Shown here in pieces: positions 42,216 to 52,767 of a DNA stretch of 64,000 bases. The stretch is from Roseateles noduli. GTDB taxonomy: Bacteria; Pseudomonadota; Gammaproteobacteria; Burkholderiales; Burkholderiaceae_C. Numbering within the stretch: the first letter of the stretch is position 1; every line of letters begins with the position of its first letter. The stretch covers positions 248,001-312,000 of the forward strand of contig NIOE01000008.1 in the NCBI GenBank assembly GCA_002205125.1. The letters run 5' to 3'. The notes under the pieces are model-generated. The model saw nothing but the letters and a program-made list of their open reading frames with translations, searched no databases and was not told where the DNA came from. Made by a program: the position numbers and the translations under genes.

Positions 42216-43301
42216 TCACGGCAAGCGCGCCAGCGCCTCCAGATACCGCGGCGCCAGCATCAGCTCATCCCACGTCAGCGGCGCCGACTGCGGCACCAGC
42301 GCCGCGCGGCGCGCTTCGCTGTCGATCGCCGGCATCCACTCGCCTTTCGCCTGCGCGTCGGTAAGGCCGTCGAGCAGTTCATCGATCGCGCGGCCGCCCT
42401 GCTCCTGGCTCTGGTTGCACAGCAGCACCAGGTCGCAGCCCGCGCCCAGCGCGGCGAGCGCCGCCTCGGTGTAGCCCACCGGCCGGCCTTCGATCACGCG
42501 CGCCGCGGCCATGCCGAGGTCGTCGCTGAACACCGCGCCGGCGAAGCCCAAGCGGTCGCGCAGGATGTCCTGCAGCCAGCGCTGGCTGAAGCCCGCAGGA
42601 CGGCTGTCCACCTTGCGGTAGACCACGTGCGCCGGCATCACCGCCGACAGGCTCAGGCTCAGCCATTCGAACGGGCGGACGTCCTCCGCCAGGATCGCCT
42701 TCAGCGAGCGCGTGTCCACCGGCACCCCGACGTGCGAATCGACGCTCACCGCGCCGTGTCCCGGGAAGTGCTTGCCGCAGCTCGCCATGCCCGCCAGGGC
42801 CAGGCCTTGCATCAGGCTCTGCGCCAGCAGGCTCACCACGCGCGGATCGCTGTGGAAGCTGCGCGATCCGATCACCGCGCTGATCGACTGGCGTCCGGCG
42901 TCCTGGTGGTCCAGGTCCAGCACCGGCGCGAAGCTCATGTCGACGCCGCAGGCCCGCAGCTCCAGCGCCAGCACAAGGCCGGTCGCCGTCGCGGCCTGCA
43001 CCGCCCGCATCGCGTCATCCATCCACAGCTCGCCGAGCGCGCGCATCGCCGGCAGCGCCGTGAAACCGTCCGTGCGGAAACGCTGGACACGACCGCCCTC
43101 CTGGTCGACCGCAATCAGCAGGTCGGGACGGATGGCCTTGGCCTCGGCGCACAGCGAGGTCAGCTGCGCGCGGTTCTCGAAGTGGCGCGCGAACAGGATC
43201 ATCCCGCCCGTCAGCGGATGCGCCAGCCGGCGGCGGTCGTCCGCCGTCAGCGTGGTGCCGGCGATGTCCAGGATCACGGGCGAATGCAGATGCTCGGTCA
43301 T
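42216..43301 (-). CDS. nagZ: beta-N-acetylhexosaminidase NagZ
   Basis: The 361-residue cytoplasmic glycoside hydrolase (family 3) releases GlcNAc from cell-wall muropeptides during recycling. It opens PVILDIAGTTLTADDRRRL, has AVDQEGGRVQRF, the CGKHFPGHG loop with the catalytic His, and VFSDDLGM with the nucleophile Asp. The length is right for single-domain proteobacterial NagZ. Two starts are possible, ATG at 43301 and ATG at 43319; the first fits family alignments better. It follows acpS by about 20 bases and ends the housekeeping block. Confidence 0.94.
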   Translation of the reverse strand: MTEHLHSPVILDIAGTTLTADDRRRLAHPLTGGMILFARHFENRAQLTSLCAEAKAIRPDLLIAVDQEGGRVQRFRTDGFTALPAMRALGELWMDDAMRAVQAATATGLVLALELRACGVDMSFAPVLDLDHQDAGRQSISAVIGSRSFHSDPRVVSLLAQSLMQGLALAGMASCGKHFPGHGAVSVDSHVGVPVDTRSLKAILAEDVRPFEWLSLSLSAVMPAHVVYRKVDSRPAGFSQRWLQDILRDRLGFAGAVFSDDLGMAAARVIEGRPVGYTEAALAALGAGCDLVLLCNQSQEQGGRAIDELLDGLTDAQAKGEWMPAIDSEARRAALVPQSAPLTWDELMLAPRYLEALARLP

Positions 43302-43321
43302 TGAGGGTGTCTCTTTCATTT

Positions 43322-43717
43322 TCAATCGCGGGTCTCGACGACGACGAACGCCGTCGCATAGTCGGTCTCGTCGCTCACGCTGACATGCGCGCTCAGGCCC
43401 TTGGCCTCGAACCACTCGGCCAGCGCACCGTGCAGCTGGATCCCCGGCTTGCCGCTGCGTGCCTTGACGATCTCGCAGGCGCGCCAGGTCATCGGCATCC
43501 GCATGCCCATGCCGATCGCCTTGGAGAACGCCTCCTTGGCCGAGAACCGCGTCGCCAGGTAGGCGATGCCCCGCGCCTCGACCTTGGCGTACCGCTCGCG
43601 GAACACCTCGATCTCGTGCGGGCCCAGCACCTTCTCGGCAAAGCGCACGCCGCGCCGTTGGAAGGTCTCCCGGATGCGCCGGATGTCGCAGACGTCCGTG
43701 CCGATGCCGTAGATCAT
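43322..43717 (-). CDS. acpS: holo-[acyl-carrier-protein] synthase
   Basis: The 131-residue enzyme transfers the phosphopantetheine arm of CoA to Ser of acyl carrier protein, the substrate encoded by acpP in the same window. The signature [11 protein letters not shown] near the start supplies the metal-binding Asp, and [13 protein letters not shown] holds the conserved Glu and Lys. AAAGGG precedes the ATG. The gene lies 70 bases downstream of pdxJ, the usual order in Gram-negative bacteria. Confidence 0.95.
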   Translation of the reverse strand: MIYGIGTDVCDIRRIRETFQRRGVRFAEKVLGPHEIEVFRERYAKVEARGIAYLATRFSAKEAFSKAIGMGMRMPMTWRACEIVKARSGKPGIQLHGALAEWFEAKGLSAHVSVSDETDYATAFVVVETRD

Positions 43718-43787
43718 CGCGACCCTTTCATGCGCAGCGCGTGCGCGCTTGGTGCCCGCCGTGTGGACGTTGCGTGCAGAAGTGCAA

Positions 43788-44570
43788 TCAGACGTACGCG
43801 CGCTGGATGCAGCGCTGATAGTCGCGCACCGCCTCGGTGTAGCCGAGCTCCAGCGCATCCGCGATCAGCGCGTGGCCGATCGAGACCTCCGACACCCCCG
43901 GCACCTCGCGCAGGAAGCGCGTCAGGTTGTCGCGGTTCAGGTCATGGCCGGCGTTGATGCCCAGCCCCTGTGCCAGCGCCGCGCGCGCCGCGGCGGCGAA
44001 GGCGGCCACCACCGCGGCCTCGCGCGGCGTGCCGAAGGCGCTCGCCCAGGTCTCGGTGTAGAGCTCGATGCGGTCCGCCCCCAGCGCGGCCACGTGCGCC
44101 ATCGCCTCCGGCAGCGGATCCATGAACAGGCTCACCCGCACGCCCAGCGACTTGCATTCCGCGATCATCGGACGCAGCCGTTCGGCATCCGCCGGCAGGT
44201 TCCAGCCGTGGTCGGAGGTGAACTGGTCCTCGCTGTCCGGCACGAAGGTCGCCTGATGCGGCCGCGTCTCCCGGATGAAGTCCATCAGGTTCTGCGTCGG
44301 GTTGCCCTCGATGTTGTACTCGGCCTGCGGCCAGGACTTCATCAGTGCGGCGAGCTCGCGCACGTCGTCGGCGCGGATGTGTCGCGCATCGGGCCGCGGA
44401 TGCACCGTGATGCCCTGCGCGCCGGCCTCCAGGCACAGCTGCGCCGCACGCGTCACGCTGGGAATGCCCAGGTGCCGGGTGTTGCGCAGCAGCGCGACCT
44501 TGTTGACGTTGACCGACAGCGCGCATCGCGCATCGTGGCGGCCGGATTCGGGAGCGATCAGCGGATTCAT
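43788..44570 (-). CDS. pdxJ: pyridoxine 5'-phosphate synthase
   Basis: The 260-residue TIM-barrel enzyme condenses 1-deoxyxylulose 5-phosphate with 3-amino-2-oxopropyl phosphate to make pyridoxine 5'-phosphate, the last ring-forming step of vitamin B6 synthesis. [15 protein letters not shown] opens the barrel, [13 protein letters not shown] holds conserved His and Arg residues, and [11 protein letters not shown] and [12 protein letters not shown] follow. Its ATG overlaps the recO stop codon (ATGA), so translation is coupled to recO. Confidence 0.96.
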   Translation of the reverse strand: MNPLIAPESGRHDARCALSVNVNKVALLRNTRHLGIPSVTRAAQLCLEAGAQGITVHPRPDARHIRADDVRELAALMKSWPQAEYNIEGNPTQNLMDFIRETRPHQATFVPDSEDQFTSDHGWNLPADAERLRPMIAECKSLGVRVSLFMDPLPEAMAHVAALGADRIELYTETWASAFGTPREAAVVAAFAAAARAALAQGLGINAGHDLNRDNLTRFLREVPGVSEVSIGHALIADALELGYTEAVRDYQRCIQRAYV

Positions 44571-45343
44571 GTGAGCAGCTTCTGGACGTCGAGCAGCACT
44601 TGCCGCGTCCGCAATGGACGATGCCCCAGATGATAGTGAAGCAATGCGCGCGACAACGGCTTGAGCGCCGGACCCGCGAGTTCGCAGGCCTGCTGCAGCG
44701 CCGCCTGGCTGCCGTGCAGCAGCGCGGCCTGCAGCTGGATGAAGGCCTGGCCCGTCAGCTGAGGTGCGTCGTGTGTCGGCACGATGACGCCGGACTCCGG
44801 TGCGAGCATGTAGAGCCGCTCCGGATCGAGCGGCGCCTGCGTCGTCGAGAGCACGCTCAGATCGGGCAGCAGGCCGCAGATCGCGAGCATCTTCAGCTCG
44901 AACGCGCGCAGCGCCGCGTGCGCGTCGTCCACGGACGTCAGCTGTGGCAGCAGGGCCGCATAGGCGTCGAAGAGCTCCGGCTGCGCATCCTGGCGCGGCA
45001 GGAACTTCAGCAGCAGCTCGTTGACGTAGTAGCCGCTGAACAGCGCCGCGCCGGTGGGCAGCGTCTGCCCGCCGACCCACTCCGCGCCGCGCAGCGATTG
45101 CACCTCGGCCGCGCCGTCCTCGTTCATCTTCGACGGCTTGGACAGCGTCACCTGGAGCCGCAGGAAGGGCAGCAGCACCGATCGCAGCTGCGAATACGGC
45201 CGCTTGGCGCCCTTGGCCACCACCGCCAGCCGGCCGTGCTCACGGCTGAACAGGTCCAGCACGAGGCTGGTCTCGCTCCAGTCGTAGTGATGCAAAACAA
45301 AAGCCGCCTGCGTGGCGGGCGGCTTCGGGGCGCGTGTGGCCAT
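44567..45343 (-). CDS. recO: DNA repair protein RecO
   Basis: The 258-residue protein has an N-terminal OB fold (AFVLHHYDWSETSLVLDLFS, then LAVVAKGAKRPYSQLR) and a helical C-terminal domain. RecO loads RecA onto SSB-coated single-stranded DNA in gap repair. It sits between era and pdxJ in the conserved order. The first codons contain a terminator-like hairpin (45301-45325) followed on the coding strand by a T-rich run, which could reduce expression from the era side. The zinc-binding Cys motif seen in some RecO proteins is absent, as in many Gram-negatives. Confidence 0.93.
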   Translation of the reverse strand: MATRAPKPPATQAAFVLHHYDWSETSLVLDLFSREHGRLAVVAKGAKRPYSQLRSVLLPFLRLQVTLSKPSKMNEDGAAEVQSLRGAEWVGGQTLPTGAALFSGYYVNELLLKFLPRQDAQPELFDAYAALLPQLTSVDDAHAALRAFELKMLAICGLLPDLSVLSTTQAPLDPERLYMLAPESGVIVPTHDAPQLTGQAFIQLQAALLHGSQAALQQACELAGPALKPLSRALLHYHLGHRPLRTRQVLLDVQKLLT

Positions 45344-45348
45344 GGGCC

Positions 45349-46533
45349 TTACTCGTAACCGTAGCTTCTCAGATGCTCTTCGGAATCAGCCCAGCCGGAC
45401 CGCACCTTCACCCAGAGCTCCAGGAACACGCGCGCGTCCCACAGCTTCTCAAGTTCCTGGCGCGTCTCCGAGCCGATGCGCTTCAGGCGTTCGCCGCCCT
45501 GGCCGATGATCATGCCCTTCTGCGCGTCGCGCTCGACCACGATGGTCGCGGCGATGCGGCGCAGGTTGCCCTCCTCTTCCCAGCGATCGATGATCACCGT
45601 GGCTTCGTAGGGCAGCTCGTCGCCGGTCAGGCGGAAGAGCTTCTCGCGGATCATCTCCGCGGCCATGAACTTCTCGCTGCGGTCGGTCAGCGCGTCTTCC
45701 TCGTAGAACCATTCCTGGCTCGGGAGGTAGGGCTTCAGGATCTGGAACAGGCGCTGCACGTCCGAGTCCTTCTTGGCCGACAGCGGCACGAACTCGGTGA
45801 AGTTGCGGCGCTCCTGCATGCTCTTGAGCCAGGGCATCATCTCGGCCCGTCTCGTCACCGCGTCCAGCTTGTTGGCGATCAGCACGACCGGCTTGTTCTG
45901 CGGCAGCAGCGACAGCACCTTCGCGTCGTCCAGGCCGAAGCGGCCCGCCTCGACGACGAACAGCACCAGGTCCACGTCCGCCAGCACGCCCTGGACCGTG
46001 CGGTTCAGGTTGCGGTTCAGCGCGCTGCTGTGCTTGGTCTGGAAGCCGGGCGTGTCGACGAAGACGAACTGCGCCTCGTCGACGGTACGCACGCCGGTGA
46101 TGCGGTGGCGCGTGGTCTGCGCCTTCTTCGAGGTGATCGAGACCTTCTGTCCCACCAGCGCGTTCAGCAGCGTCGACTTGCCGACGTTGGGCCGGCCCAC
46201 GATCGCGATCAGGCCGCAGCGCAGGTCGCCCTCGTAGGGCATCGCGCCGATGCCGCCCTGGATCTCGGGCAGGTCCTCGCCGTCACCGTCTTCCTCGTCA
46301 TCGTCGAGTTCATCGCCCTCCTCGCCCTCTTCGTGGGCGCGCGCGTCGGCGTCCTGGTCGAGCGGGGAGTCGGCGGGGTGCGGCGTGGCGGAGTCGTGCG
46401 GGGCGTTCAGATCAGGATCCTCGGAAACAGGGGAATGGGAAGGGGAATGGGAAGAAGAATCGGAAAGCGATCCCGGAATGGAATCGGACGAGGACGTCGA
46501 TGTCGGCGTCCTCGGTGTCTTGGGTGCGTTCAT
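45349..46533 (-). CDS. era: GTPase Era with an unusual acidic N-terminal extension
   Basis: Era is an essential GTPase that binds 16S rRNA during 30S assembly. The GTPase domain begins near residue 105 with the P-loop GRPNVGKST, then VDTPGF (G3) and NKLD (G4); a KH RNA-binding domain with [15 protein letters not shown] ends the protein. At 394 residues it is about 95 longer than usual: the first 100 residues are a Ser/Thr-rich, then Asp/Glu-rich low-complexity tail. No start codon closer to the GTPase domain gives a better ribosome-binding site, and the extension is in frame, so it looks real. It follows rnc by 13 bases. Confidence 0.94.
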   Translation of the reverse strand: MNAPKTPRTPTSTSSSDSIPGSLSDSSSHSPSHSPVSEDPDLNAPHDSATPHPADSPLDQDADARAHEEGEEGDELDDDEEDGDGEDLPEIQGGIGAMPYEGDLRCGLIAIVGRPNVGKSTLLNALVGQKVSITSKKAQTTRHRITGVRTVDEAQFVFVDTPGFQTKHSSALNRNLNRTVQGVLADVDLVLFVVEAGRFGLDDAKVLSLLPQNKPVVLIANKLDAVTRRAEMMPWLKSMQERRNFTEFVPLSAKKDSDVQRLFQILKPYLPSQEWFYEEDALTDRSEKFMAAEMIREKLFRLTGDELPYEATVIIDRWEEEGNLRRIAATIVVERDAQKGMIIGQGGERLKRIGSETRQELEKLWDARVFLELWVKVRSGWADSEEHLRSYGYE

Positions 46534-46546
46534 CGCGGGCTCCGCG

Positions 46547-47254
46547 TCAGTCGCGCAGGCCGGTGCCGGGCCGGTCGCCGGCGAGCAGTTCGTCCAGCAC
46601 CTGCCGGGCGGCCTCCTGCTCGGCGATCCGGCGCGATCGACCTTCGCCGCGGCGCGACAGCGTCAGCGAGGCCACTTCGCATTCGACGGTGAAGGTCTGC
46701 GCGTGGGCCTGGCCCCGCGTCTCGGCGATGCGGTAGGACGGCACCGGCAGCTTGCGCGCCTGGAGCCATTCCTGCAGCGCCGTCTTCGAATCCTTGGCCC
46801 ACTGCTCGATGCCGCTGGCGGCGATGGTCTCGCCCAGCAGCCCGCGCACGATCTCGCGCGCGGCCTCGTAGCCGCCGTCCAGGAACGCGGCGCCGATCAC
46901 GGCCTCCAGCGCATCCGCCAGGATGGACGGCCGCTGGCCGCCGCCGCCGCGGGCCTCGCCCTCGCTCATGCGCAGCGCCTCGGGCATCTGCAGCACCAGC
47001 GCCAGGCGGTGCAGGCTGTCCTCGCGCACCAGGTGCGCGCGGATGCGCGTCAGGTCGCCTTCGTCCGAACCGGCGAAGCGGTCGAACAGCAGCGCCGACA
47101 CCGTCAGGTTGAGCACCGCGTCGCCGAGGAACTCCAGGCGCTCGTTGTGCTGCTGGCCGAAGCTGCGATGCGTCAGCGCGCGCTGCAGCAGACCCGGCTG
47201 CTTGAAGCGGTAGCCGAGGCGTTGCTGGAGGGCGTCGAGCGCTTGCGGAGTCAT
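46547..47254 (-). CDS. rnc: ribonuclease III
   Basis: The 235-residue enzyme cleaves double-stranded RNA and processes rRNA precursors. The signature [11 protein letters not shown] holds catalytic acidic residues, a second set lies in [16 protein letters not shown], and a C-terminal double-stranded RNA-binding domain follows (about 160-228). It stands in the usual lepB-rnc-era-recO order with a small DUF4845 gene inserted between lepB and rnc, as in many beta-proteobacteria. Confidence 0.96.
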   Translation of the reverse strand: MTPQALDALQQRLGYRFKQPGLLQRALTHRSFGQQHNERLEFLGDAVLNLTVSALLFDRFAGSDEGDLTRIRAHLVREDSLHRLALVLQMPEALRMSEGEARGGGGQRPSILADALEAVIGAAFLDGGYEAAREIVRGLLGETIAASGIEQWAKDSKTALQEWLQARKLPVPSYRIAETRGQAHAQTFTVECEVASLTLSRRGEGRSRRIAEQEAARQVLDELLAGDRPGTGLRD

Positions 47255-47318
47255 GGACGGCGGTGGTGAAGAGGGGTCAGGTCGGGCAACGGATCATCAA
47301 CGGACGATCAGCGCCACA

Positions 47319-47675
47319 TCAACGCGTTTCGCCTTTGTACTTGATCACCAGGAACGCGGGGCCGAACAGGGGCACTTCCTTGTCGTAGGCGAAGCTGATC
47401 TTCACCTTCTCATCCACCTTGGTGATGATCAAGTCCTTCGGCTCGATGCTGACGATCGAATATTCGATGTCCTTGGTCCGCTGGAACTGGTCGCGCGCCG
47501 CGGCCACGGTCGGCGGACTGTCGCGGGCGATCTTCTCGACGGCGCGCTGGATCGTGTAGTACTCCATCACCGTGGGCACCACGCGCAGCAGGATCACCGA
47601 CCCGCCGCCGATGATCACCGCCCAGAACAGCAGCCCGAGCAGGCTGAGTCCCCGTTGAATCTTCCGTGCCCTCAT
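47319..47675 (-). CDS. DUF4845 single-pass membrane protein
   Basis: The 118-residue protein has a short basic start (MRARKIQRGLSLLGLLFWAV), one transmembrane helix (about 10-30) and a small periplasmic domain with VVPTVMEYYTIQRAVEKIA. It looks like a pilin-type N-terminus without a prepilin peptidase site, and matches the DUF4845 family that sits between lepB and rnc in many beta- and gamma-proteobacteria. Function unknown; its fixed position suggests a link to secretion or membrane assembly. A GTG one codon earlier is an alternative start. Confidence 0.85.
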   Translation of the reverse strand: MRARKIQRGLSLLGLLFWAVIIGGGSVILLRVVPTVMEYYTIQRAVEKIARDSPPTVAAARDQFQRTKDIEYSIVSIEPKDLIITKVDEKVKISFAYDKEVPLFGPAFLVIKYKGETR

Positions 47676-47781
47676 CACGAGTCGCTCCGATGGTTGTCGT
47701 TGGAACAGAGTAGTCGATCATCGGCCGATCGTGGGCCGGCCAGTGTGTCAGCCGGTATGTCGGTCCGCAGGTCGACCGATG

Positions 47782-48762
47782 TTATTGGATACCGCCGATG
47801 CGCTTCAGGCTGCCGAAGTTCATCCAGACCACGAAGGCGCGGCCGACGATGTTCTCGTCCGGCACGAAGCCCCAGAAACGCGAGTCCTGCGAGTTGTCGC
47901 GGTTGTCGCCCATCATGAAGTAATGGCCGGCCGGCACCTTGCAGGTCACGCCTTCCAGCGTGTACTTGCAGTTCTCGTTGTACGGGAAGTCATAGATCTT
48001 GCCGATGCGCCCCTGCGCCTGCGCGTCCACCAGGATCTGGTGCTCGACCGGGCCCAGCTTCTCGGTGAAGCGCGGACGGAAGCGCATCGAGTTCGGATCC
48101 TCGTCGAAGAACTCGCCCTGCGACACCGTCTCCACCTGCTTGCCGTTCACGTACAGCTTCTGGTTGAGGTAGGCGATCTCGTCGCCCGGCAGGCCGACAG
48201 CGCGCTTGATGTAGTCGATGCTGGGGTTCTGCGGGTAGCGGAACACCACCACGTCGCCGCGCTGCACGTCGTTGTTGCTGATGATCTTCTTGTTGATCAC
48301 CGGCAGTCTGATGCCGTAATGGAACTTGTTGACCAGGATCAGGTCGCCGATCAGCAGCGTCGGCACCATGGAGCCGGACGGGATCTTGAACGGCTCGAAC
48401 ATGAACGAGCGCAGCAGGAACACGATCAGGATCACCGGGAACAGGCCGGCGGTCCAGTCCAGCCACCAGGGCTGGCGCAGGATCTCCTCGCGGGCGCCTT
48501 CGACGTCGCCGTCCACGCGCTGGATGCCCTGCGCGGCCAGCGAGGCGCGGCGCTGCTCGTCGTTCCTGGCCAGCCGTTCCGCCGCGCGCTCGCGCGACGG
48601 CTGGAAGTGGAAGCGCTCGGCCAGCCAGTAGGCCAGCGTCACCGTGGTCAGGATCAGCAGCAGCAACGAGAAGTTGCCGTTCCAGTAGCCTTGGTACCAG
48701 CCGCCCAGGTAGGCGATCAGGGTCACGTACAGCAACCCGGTCAGTGCGCTCATGGCTTTCAT
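47782..48762 (-). CDS. lepB: signal peptidase I
   Basis: The 326-residue inner-membrane protease removes signal peptides from exported proteins. Two N-terminal transmembrane segments (about 5-22 and 30-47) are followed by a third hydrophobic segment (about 103-118) and the catalytic periplasmic domain. Nucleophile Ser121 is in PSGSMVPTLLIGD, and the general base Lys176 in DYIKRAVGLPGD. The late GDNRDNSQDSRFWG box is complete. Start codons at 48762 and 48753 are both possible. It lies eight bases after lepA, the standard order. Confidence 0.95.
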   Translation of the reverse strand: MKAMSALTGLLYVTLIAYLGGWYQGYWNGNFSLLLLILTTVTLAYWLAERFHFQPSRERAAERLARNDEQRRASLAAQGIQRVDGDVEGAREEILRQPWWLDWTAGLFPVILIVFLLRSFMFEPFKIPSGSMVPTLLIGDLILVNKFHYGIRLPVINKKIISNNDVQRGDVVVFRYPQNPSIDYIKRAVGLPGDEIAYLNQKLYVNGKQVETVSQGEFFDEDPNSMRFRPRFTEKLGPVEHQILVDAQAQGRIGKIYDFPYNENCKYTLEGVTCKVPAGHYFMMGDNRDNSQDSRFWGFVPDENIVGRAFVVWMNFGSLKRIGGIQ

Positions 48763-48770
48763 GCGGAGAC

Positions 48771-50579
<1,809 letters not shown>

Positions 50580-50716
50580 GGACTCGGACGGAGACCGCGC
50601 GCTTGGTCCGCCACTTCAACGGTGCTCGAGCGGAGCACGCTGACGCATGCTGAACATGCGGGGGACGTCGGTCGGGGCGGTGATGCAGGGCCCTTCGCAG
50701 GACCTGAACGGGACAT

Positions 50717-50780
50717 AAAAAAAAGGCACGTCTAAACGGTGACGCGCCTTCCAACAAAACGTATGGCAACTGCTTGTTGG
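50717..50780 (-). ncRNA. candidate small RNA or lepA attenuator, about 64 nt
   Basis: Reading the minus strand, a promoter-like pair (see 50787-50814) would start a transcript near 50780. It opens with CCAACAA, which pairs with TTGTTGG at 50757-50751 (16-base loop), and continues into a second hairpin of AAGGCGCGTC with GACGTGCCTT (one G-U pair, 8-base loop, 50750-50723) followed by a run of eight T. This is a complete small-RNA design: promoter, 5' hairpin, intrinsic terminator. It lies 138 bases upstream of lepA, so an attenuator for lepA is an alternative reading. No expression evidence is available. Confidence 0.55.
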
Positions 50781-50786
50781 GCTTTC

Positions 50787-50814
50787 ATTGTAGCCAAAAG
50801 CCCCGCCCTGGAAA
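50787..50814 (-). promoter_or_regulatory. sigma-70-like promoter upstream of the small-RNA candidate
   Basis: On the minus strand TTTCCA (50814-50809) and TACAAT (50792-50787) are 16 bases apart. The spacing and -10 match are good and the -35 match is moderate. It points toward the hairpin pair and lepA. Confidence 0.55.
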
Positions 50815-50862
50815 CCGCATGGATGCGAGCTTCTCGCGCGTTGCCCTTCGCCAACAGCGTTT

Positions 50863-50907
50863 TTATACACAGGTTATCCACAAAATTCGGGGACATCCTG
50901 TGGATCG
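50863..50907 (+). promoter_or_regulatory. cluster of DnaA-box-like sites
   Basis: TTATACACA (50863-50871) and a perfect consensus TTATCCACA (50874-50882) lie 11 bases apart in the same orientation, about one helical turn. A third, imperfect inverted site TGTGGATCG is at 50899-50907. The region is intergenic, between mucD and lepA. It is too small and isolated to call an origin, but could titrate or respond to DnaA. Confidence 0.5.
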
Positions 50908-50987
50908 CTGAGCCCATCAAAATGGTGCCTTCCGATTCACCGTCGGAACAGCGACAAAGCTGCCCGAACGCGGCTTGATTGTAGCGG

Positions 50988-51064
50988 AGCGGGGCACCAA
51001 TGCCCCGCTTTGACCACATCCGTTAGCAAGCGCCAACCCACGATGGCTTGTGCATCCATGCACA
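50988..51064. other. remaining structured part of the mucD-lepA gap
   Basis: Two inverted repeats stand out: AGCGGGGCA-ccaa-TGCCCCGCT at 50988-51009, without a T-run on either side, and TGTGCAT-cc-ATGCACA at 51049-51064, an operator-like palindrome 68 bases past the mucD stop. No open frame in the whole 50580-51131 gap looks like a gene. Confidence 0.5.
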
Positions 51065-51131
51065 GCCTGCAGCTTGAATTTTCCACATTGCGGAAAGCCC
51101 CAGGCCGGGAGTGGGTTGACGGTGGACCGTT

Positions 51132-52697
51132 TCAACCCTTGCCGGGCTTCAGCACGACGTAGGTCGCGACCTCGCCCCGACGCACCAGCATCTGGAGCGA
51201 CTTGCCCTTCTCGAGCTTGGCCAGCGCGGCCTGGAACTGCTTGACCGTCTTCACCTCGGCGTTGTTGGCCGAGAGGATCACGTCACCGGTCTTCAGGCCG
51301 GCGCGCGCCGCCGGGCCGTCGACAGTGTCGATGCGCAGGCCGCCGTCGACCTTGAGTTCCTTGCGCTGCGCCTCGGTCAATTCGGTGACCGTCAGGCCCC
51401 AGGCGGAGGCGCCGGTCGCGGCGGGCGCCTCGGCTTCCGGCGTCGCCGGCGCGCGGTCGTCGGGCAGCGCGTCGAGCGTCGCGCTCAGGTCCTTGTACGC
51501 GCCGCGACGGAACACCTGCAGCGGCACCTTGGTGCCCGGCTTGGTCGCCGCGGCCAGGCGGCGCAGGTCCACCGCCTTCTCCACGGCCTTGCCGTCGAAC
51601 TTCGTGATCACGTCGCCGAGCTGCAGGCCGGCCTTCTCGCCGGGGCCTGCCGGCGTGATGCGGCTGATCAGCGCGCCTTGCGGCTTGCCCAGGCCGATGG
51701 CCTCGGCGACTTCCTTGCTGACGTCGTCCGGATAGACGCCCAGCATGCCGCGCGTCACGCGGCCGCCGGCGCGCAGTTGATCGGCCACGCGCATCGCCTC
51801 GTCGATCGGGATCGCGAAGGAGATGCCCATGAACCCGCCCGACTGGCTGTAGATCTGCGAGTTGATGCCCACCACCTCGCCGCGCAGGTTCAGCAGCGGA
51901 CCGCCGGAGTTGCCGGGGTTGATCGCCACGTCGGTCTGGATCAGCGGCAGCAGGTCGCCGGTGTCGCGCGCCTTGGCGCTGACGATGCCGGCCGTCACCG
52001 TGTTGTCGAAACCGAAGGGCGAGCCGATGGCCATCACCCATTCGCCGACCTTGAGCCGGCTCACGTCGCCCATGCGCAGCATCGGCAGGTTGTTCGCCTC
52101 GATCTTGAGCACCGCGACGTCGGTGCGACGGTCCAGGCCGACCACCTTGGCCTTGAACTCGCGCTTGTCGGTCAGCGTGACGGTGACCTCGTCGGCATCG
52201 TCGACGACGTGCGCATTGGTCATCACGAAGCCATCCGCGCCGATCACGAACCCGGAACCCAGGCCGCGACGCTGCGGCGCGTCCTCGTCGTCATCGTCGT
52301 CGGGGGTCGGCGCGGGTGCCGGCGCCGCACCCGGAGGCGCACGGCGCTGCTGCGGCACGGGGATGCCGAAGCGGCGCAGCAGTTCGCGCATCTGCTCGTC
52401 GATCTGCGCGTTGGCGACCTTCACCTTCTCCGAGGTCCGGATGTTGACGACGGCCGGACCGGCCTGTTCGACCAGGGCGCTGAAGTCCGGCAGCGCGCGC
52501 GCCAGATCCGGCGCGGCGACCGGCACCGAAGCGGTCACCGGGGCAGCGGGAGCGGCGGGCGCAGCAGCCGGCGTTGCGGGCTTTGTGGCGGCCTGGGCGG
52601 CCTGGGCAGCGGCCCCCAGCGAAGCGCCCAGCAAGGTGGCACCGGCGAGCGCCAGGGCAAGACGTCGAAGGGAACAGGTGCGGTCGGAATTGAGCAT
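51132..52697 (-). CDS. mucD: DegP/MucD-type periplasmic serine protease
   Basis: The 521-residue HtrA-family protease has a signal peptide, an Ala/Pro-rich linker, a trypsin-like domain with catalytic His163 (TNAHVVDD), Asp193 (RRTDVAVL) and Ser264 (GNSGGPLLN), and two PDZ domains. An acidic run of Asp/Glu lies at 133-139. It degrades or refolds damaged envelope proteins. In related genomes the gene follows rpoE-rseA-rseB; here those are missing and it follows a small membrane protein. The ATG at 52697 places a correct signal peptide; longer frames exist upstream. Confidence 0.94.
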   Translation of the reverse strand: MLNSDRTCSLRRLALALAGATLLGASLGAAAQAAQAATKPATPAAAPAAPAAPVTASVPVAAPDLARALPDFSALVEQAGPAVVNIRTSEKVKVANAQIDEQMRELLRRFGIPVPQQRRAPPGAAPAPAPTPDDDDDEDAPQRRGLGSGFVIGADGFVMTNAHVVDDADEVTVTLTDKREFKAKVVGLDRRTDVAVLKIEANNLPMLRMGDVSRLKVGEWVMAIGSPFGFDNTVTAGIVSAKARDTGDLLPLIQTDVAINPGNSGGPLLNLRGEVVGINSQIYSQSGGFMGISFAIPIDEAMRVADQLRAGGRVTRGMLGVYPDDVSKEVAEAIGLGKPQGALISRITPAGPGEKAGLQLGDVITKFDGKAVEKAVDLRRLAAATKPGTKVPLQVFRRGAYKDLSATLDALPDDRAPATPEAEAPAATGASAWGLTVTELTEAQRKELKVDGGLRIDTVDGPAARAGLKTGDVILSANNAEVKTVKQFQAALAKLEKGKSLQMLVRRGEVATYVVLKPGKG

Positions 52698-52767
52698 GAA
52701 CACTCGCAGGTGGCGATGCAAAAACGGAAGGCCCACATCATGCCCGGAATTCAGAAACGACATGGTG

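Noticed and set aside
50863-50907. Calling the DnaA-box cluster a replication origin.
   Set aside because: Only three sites, no AT-rich unwinding region, and no dnaA, dnaN or parAB genes nearby.
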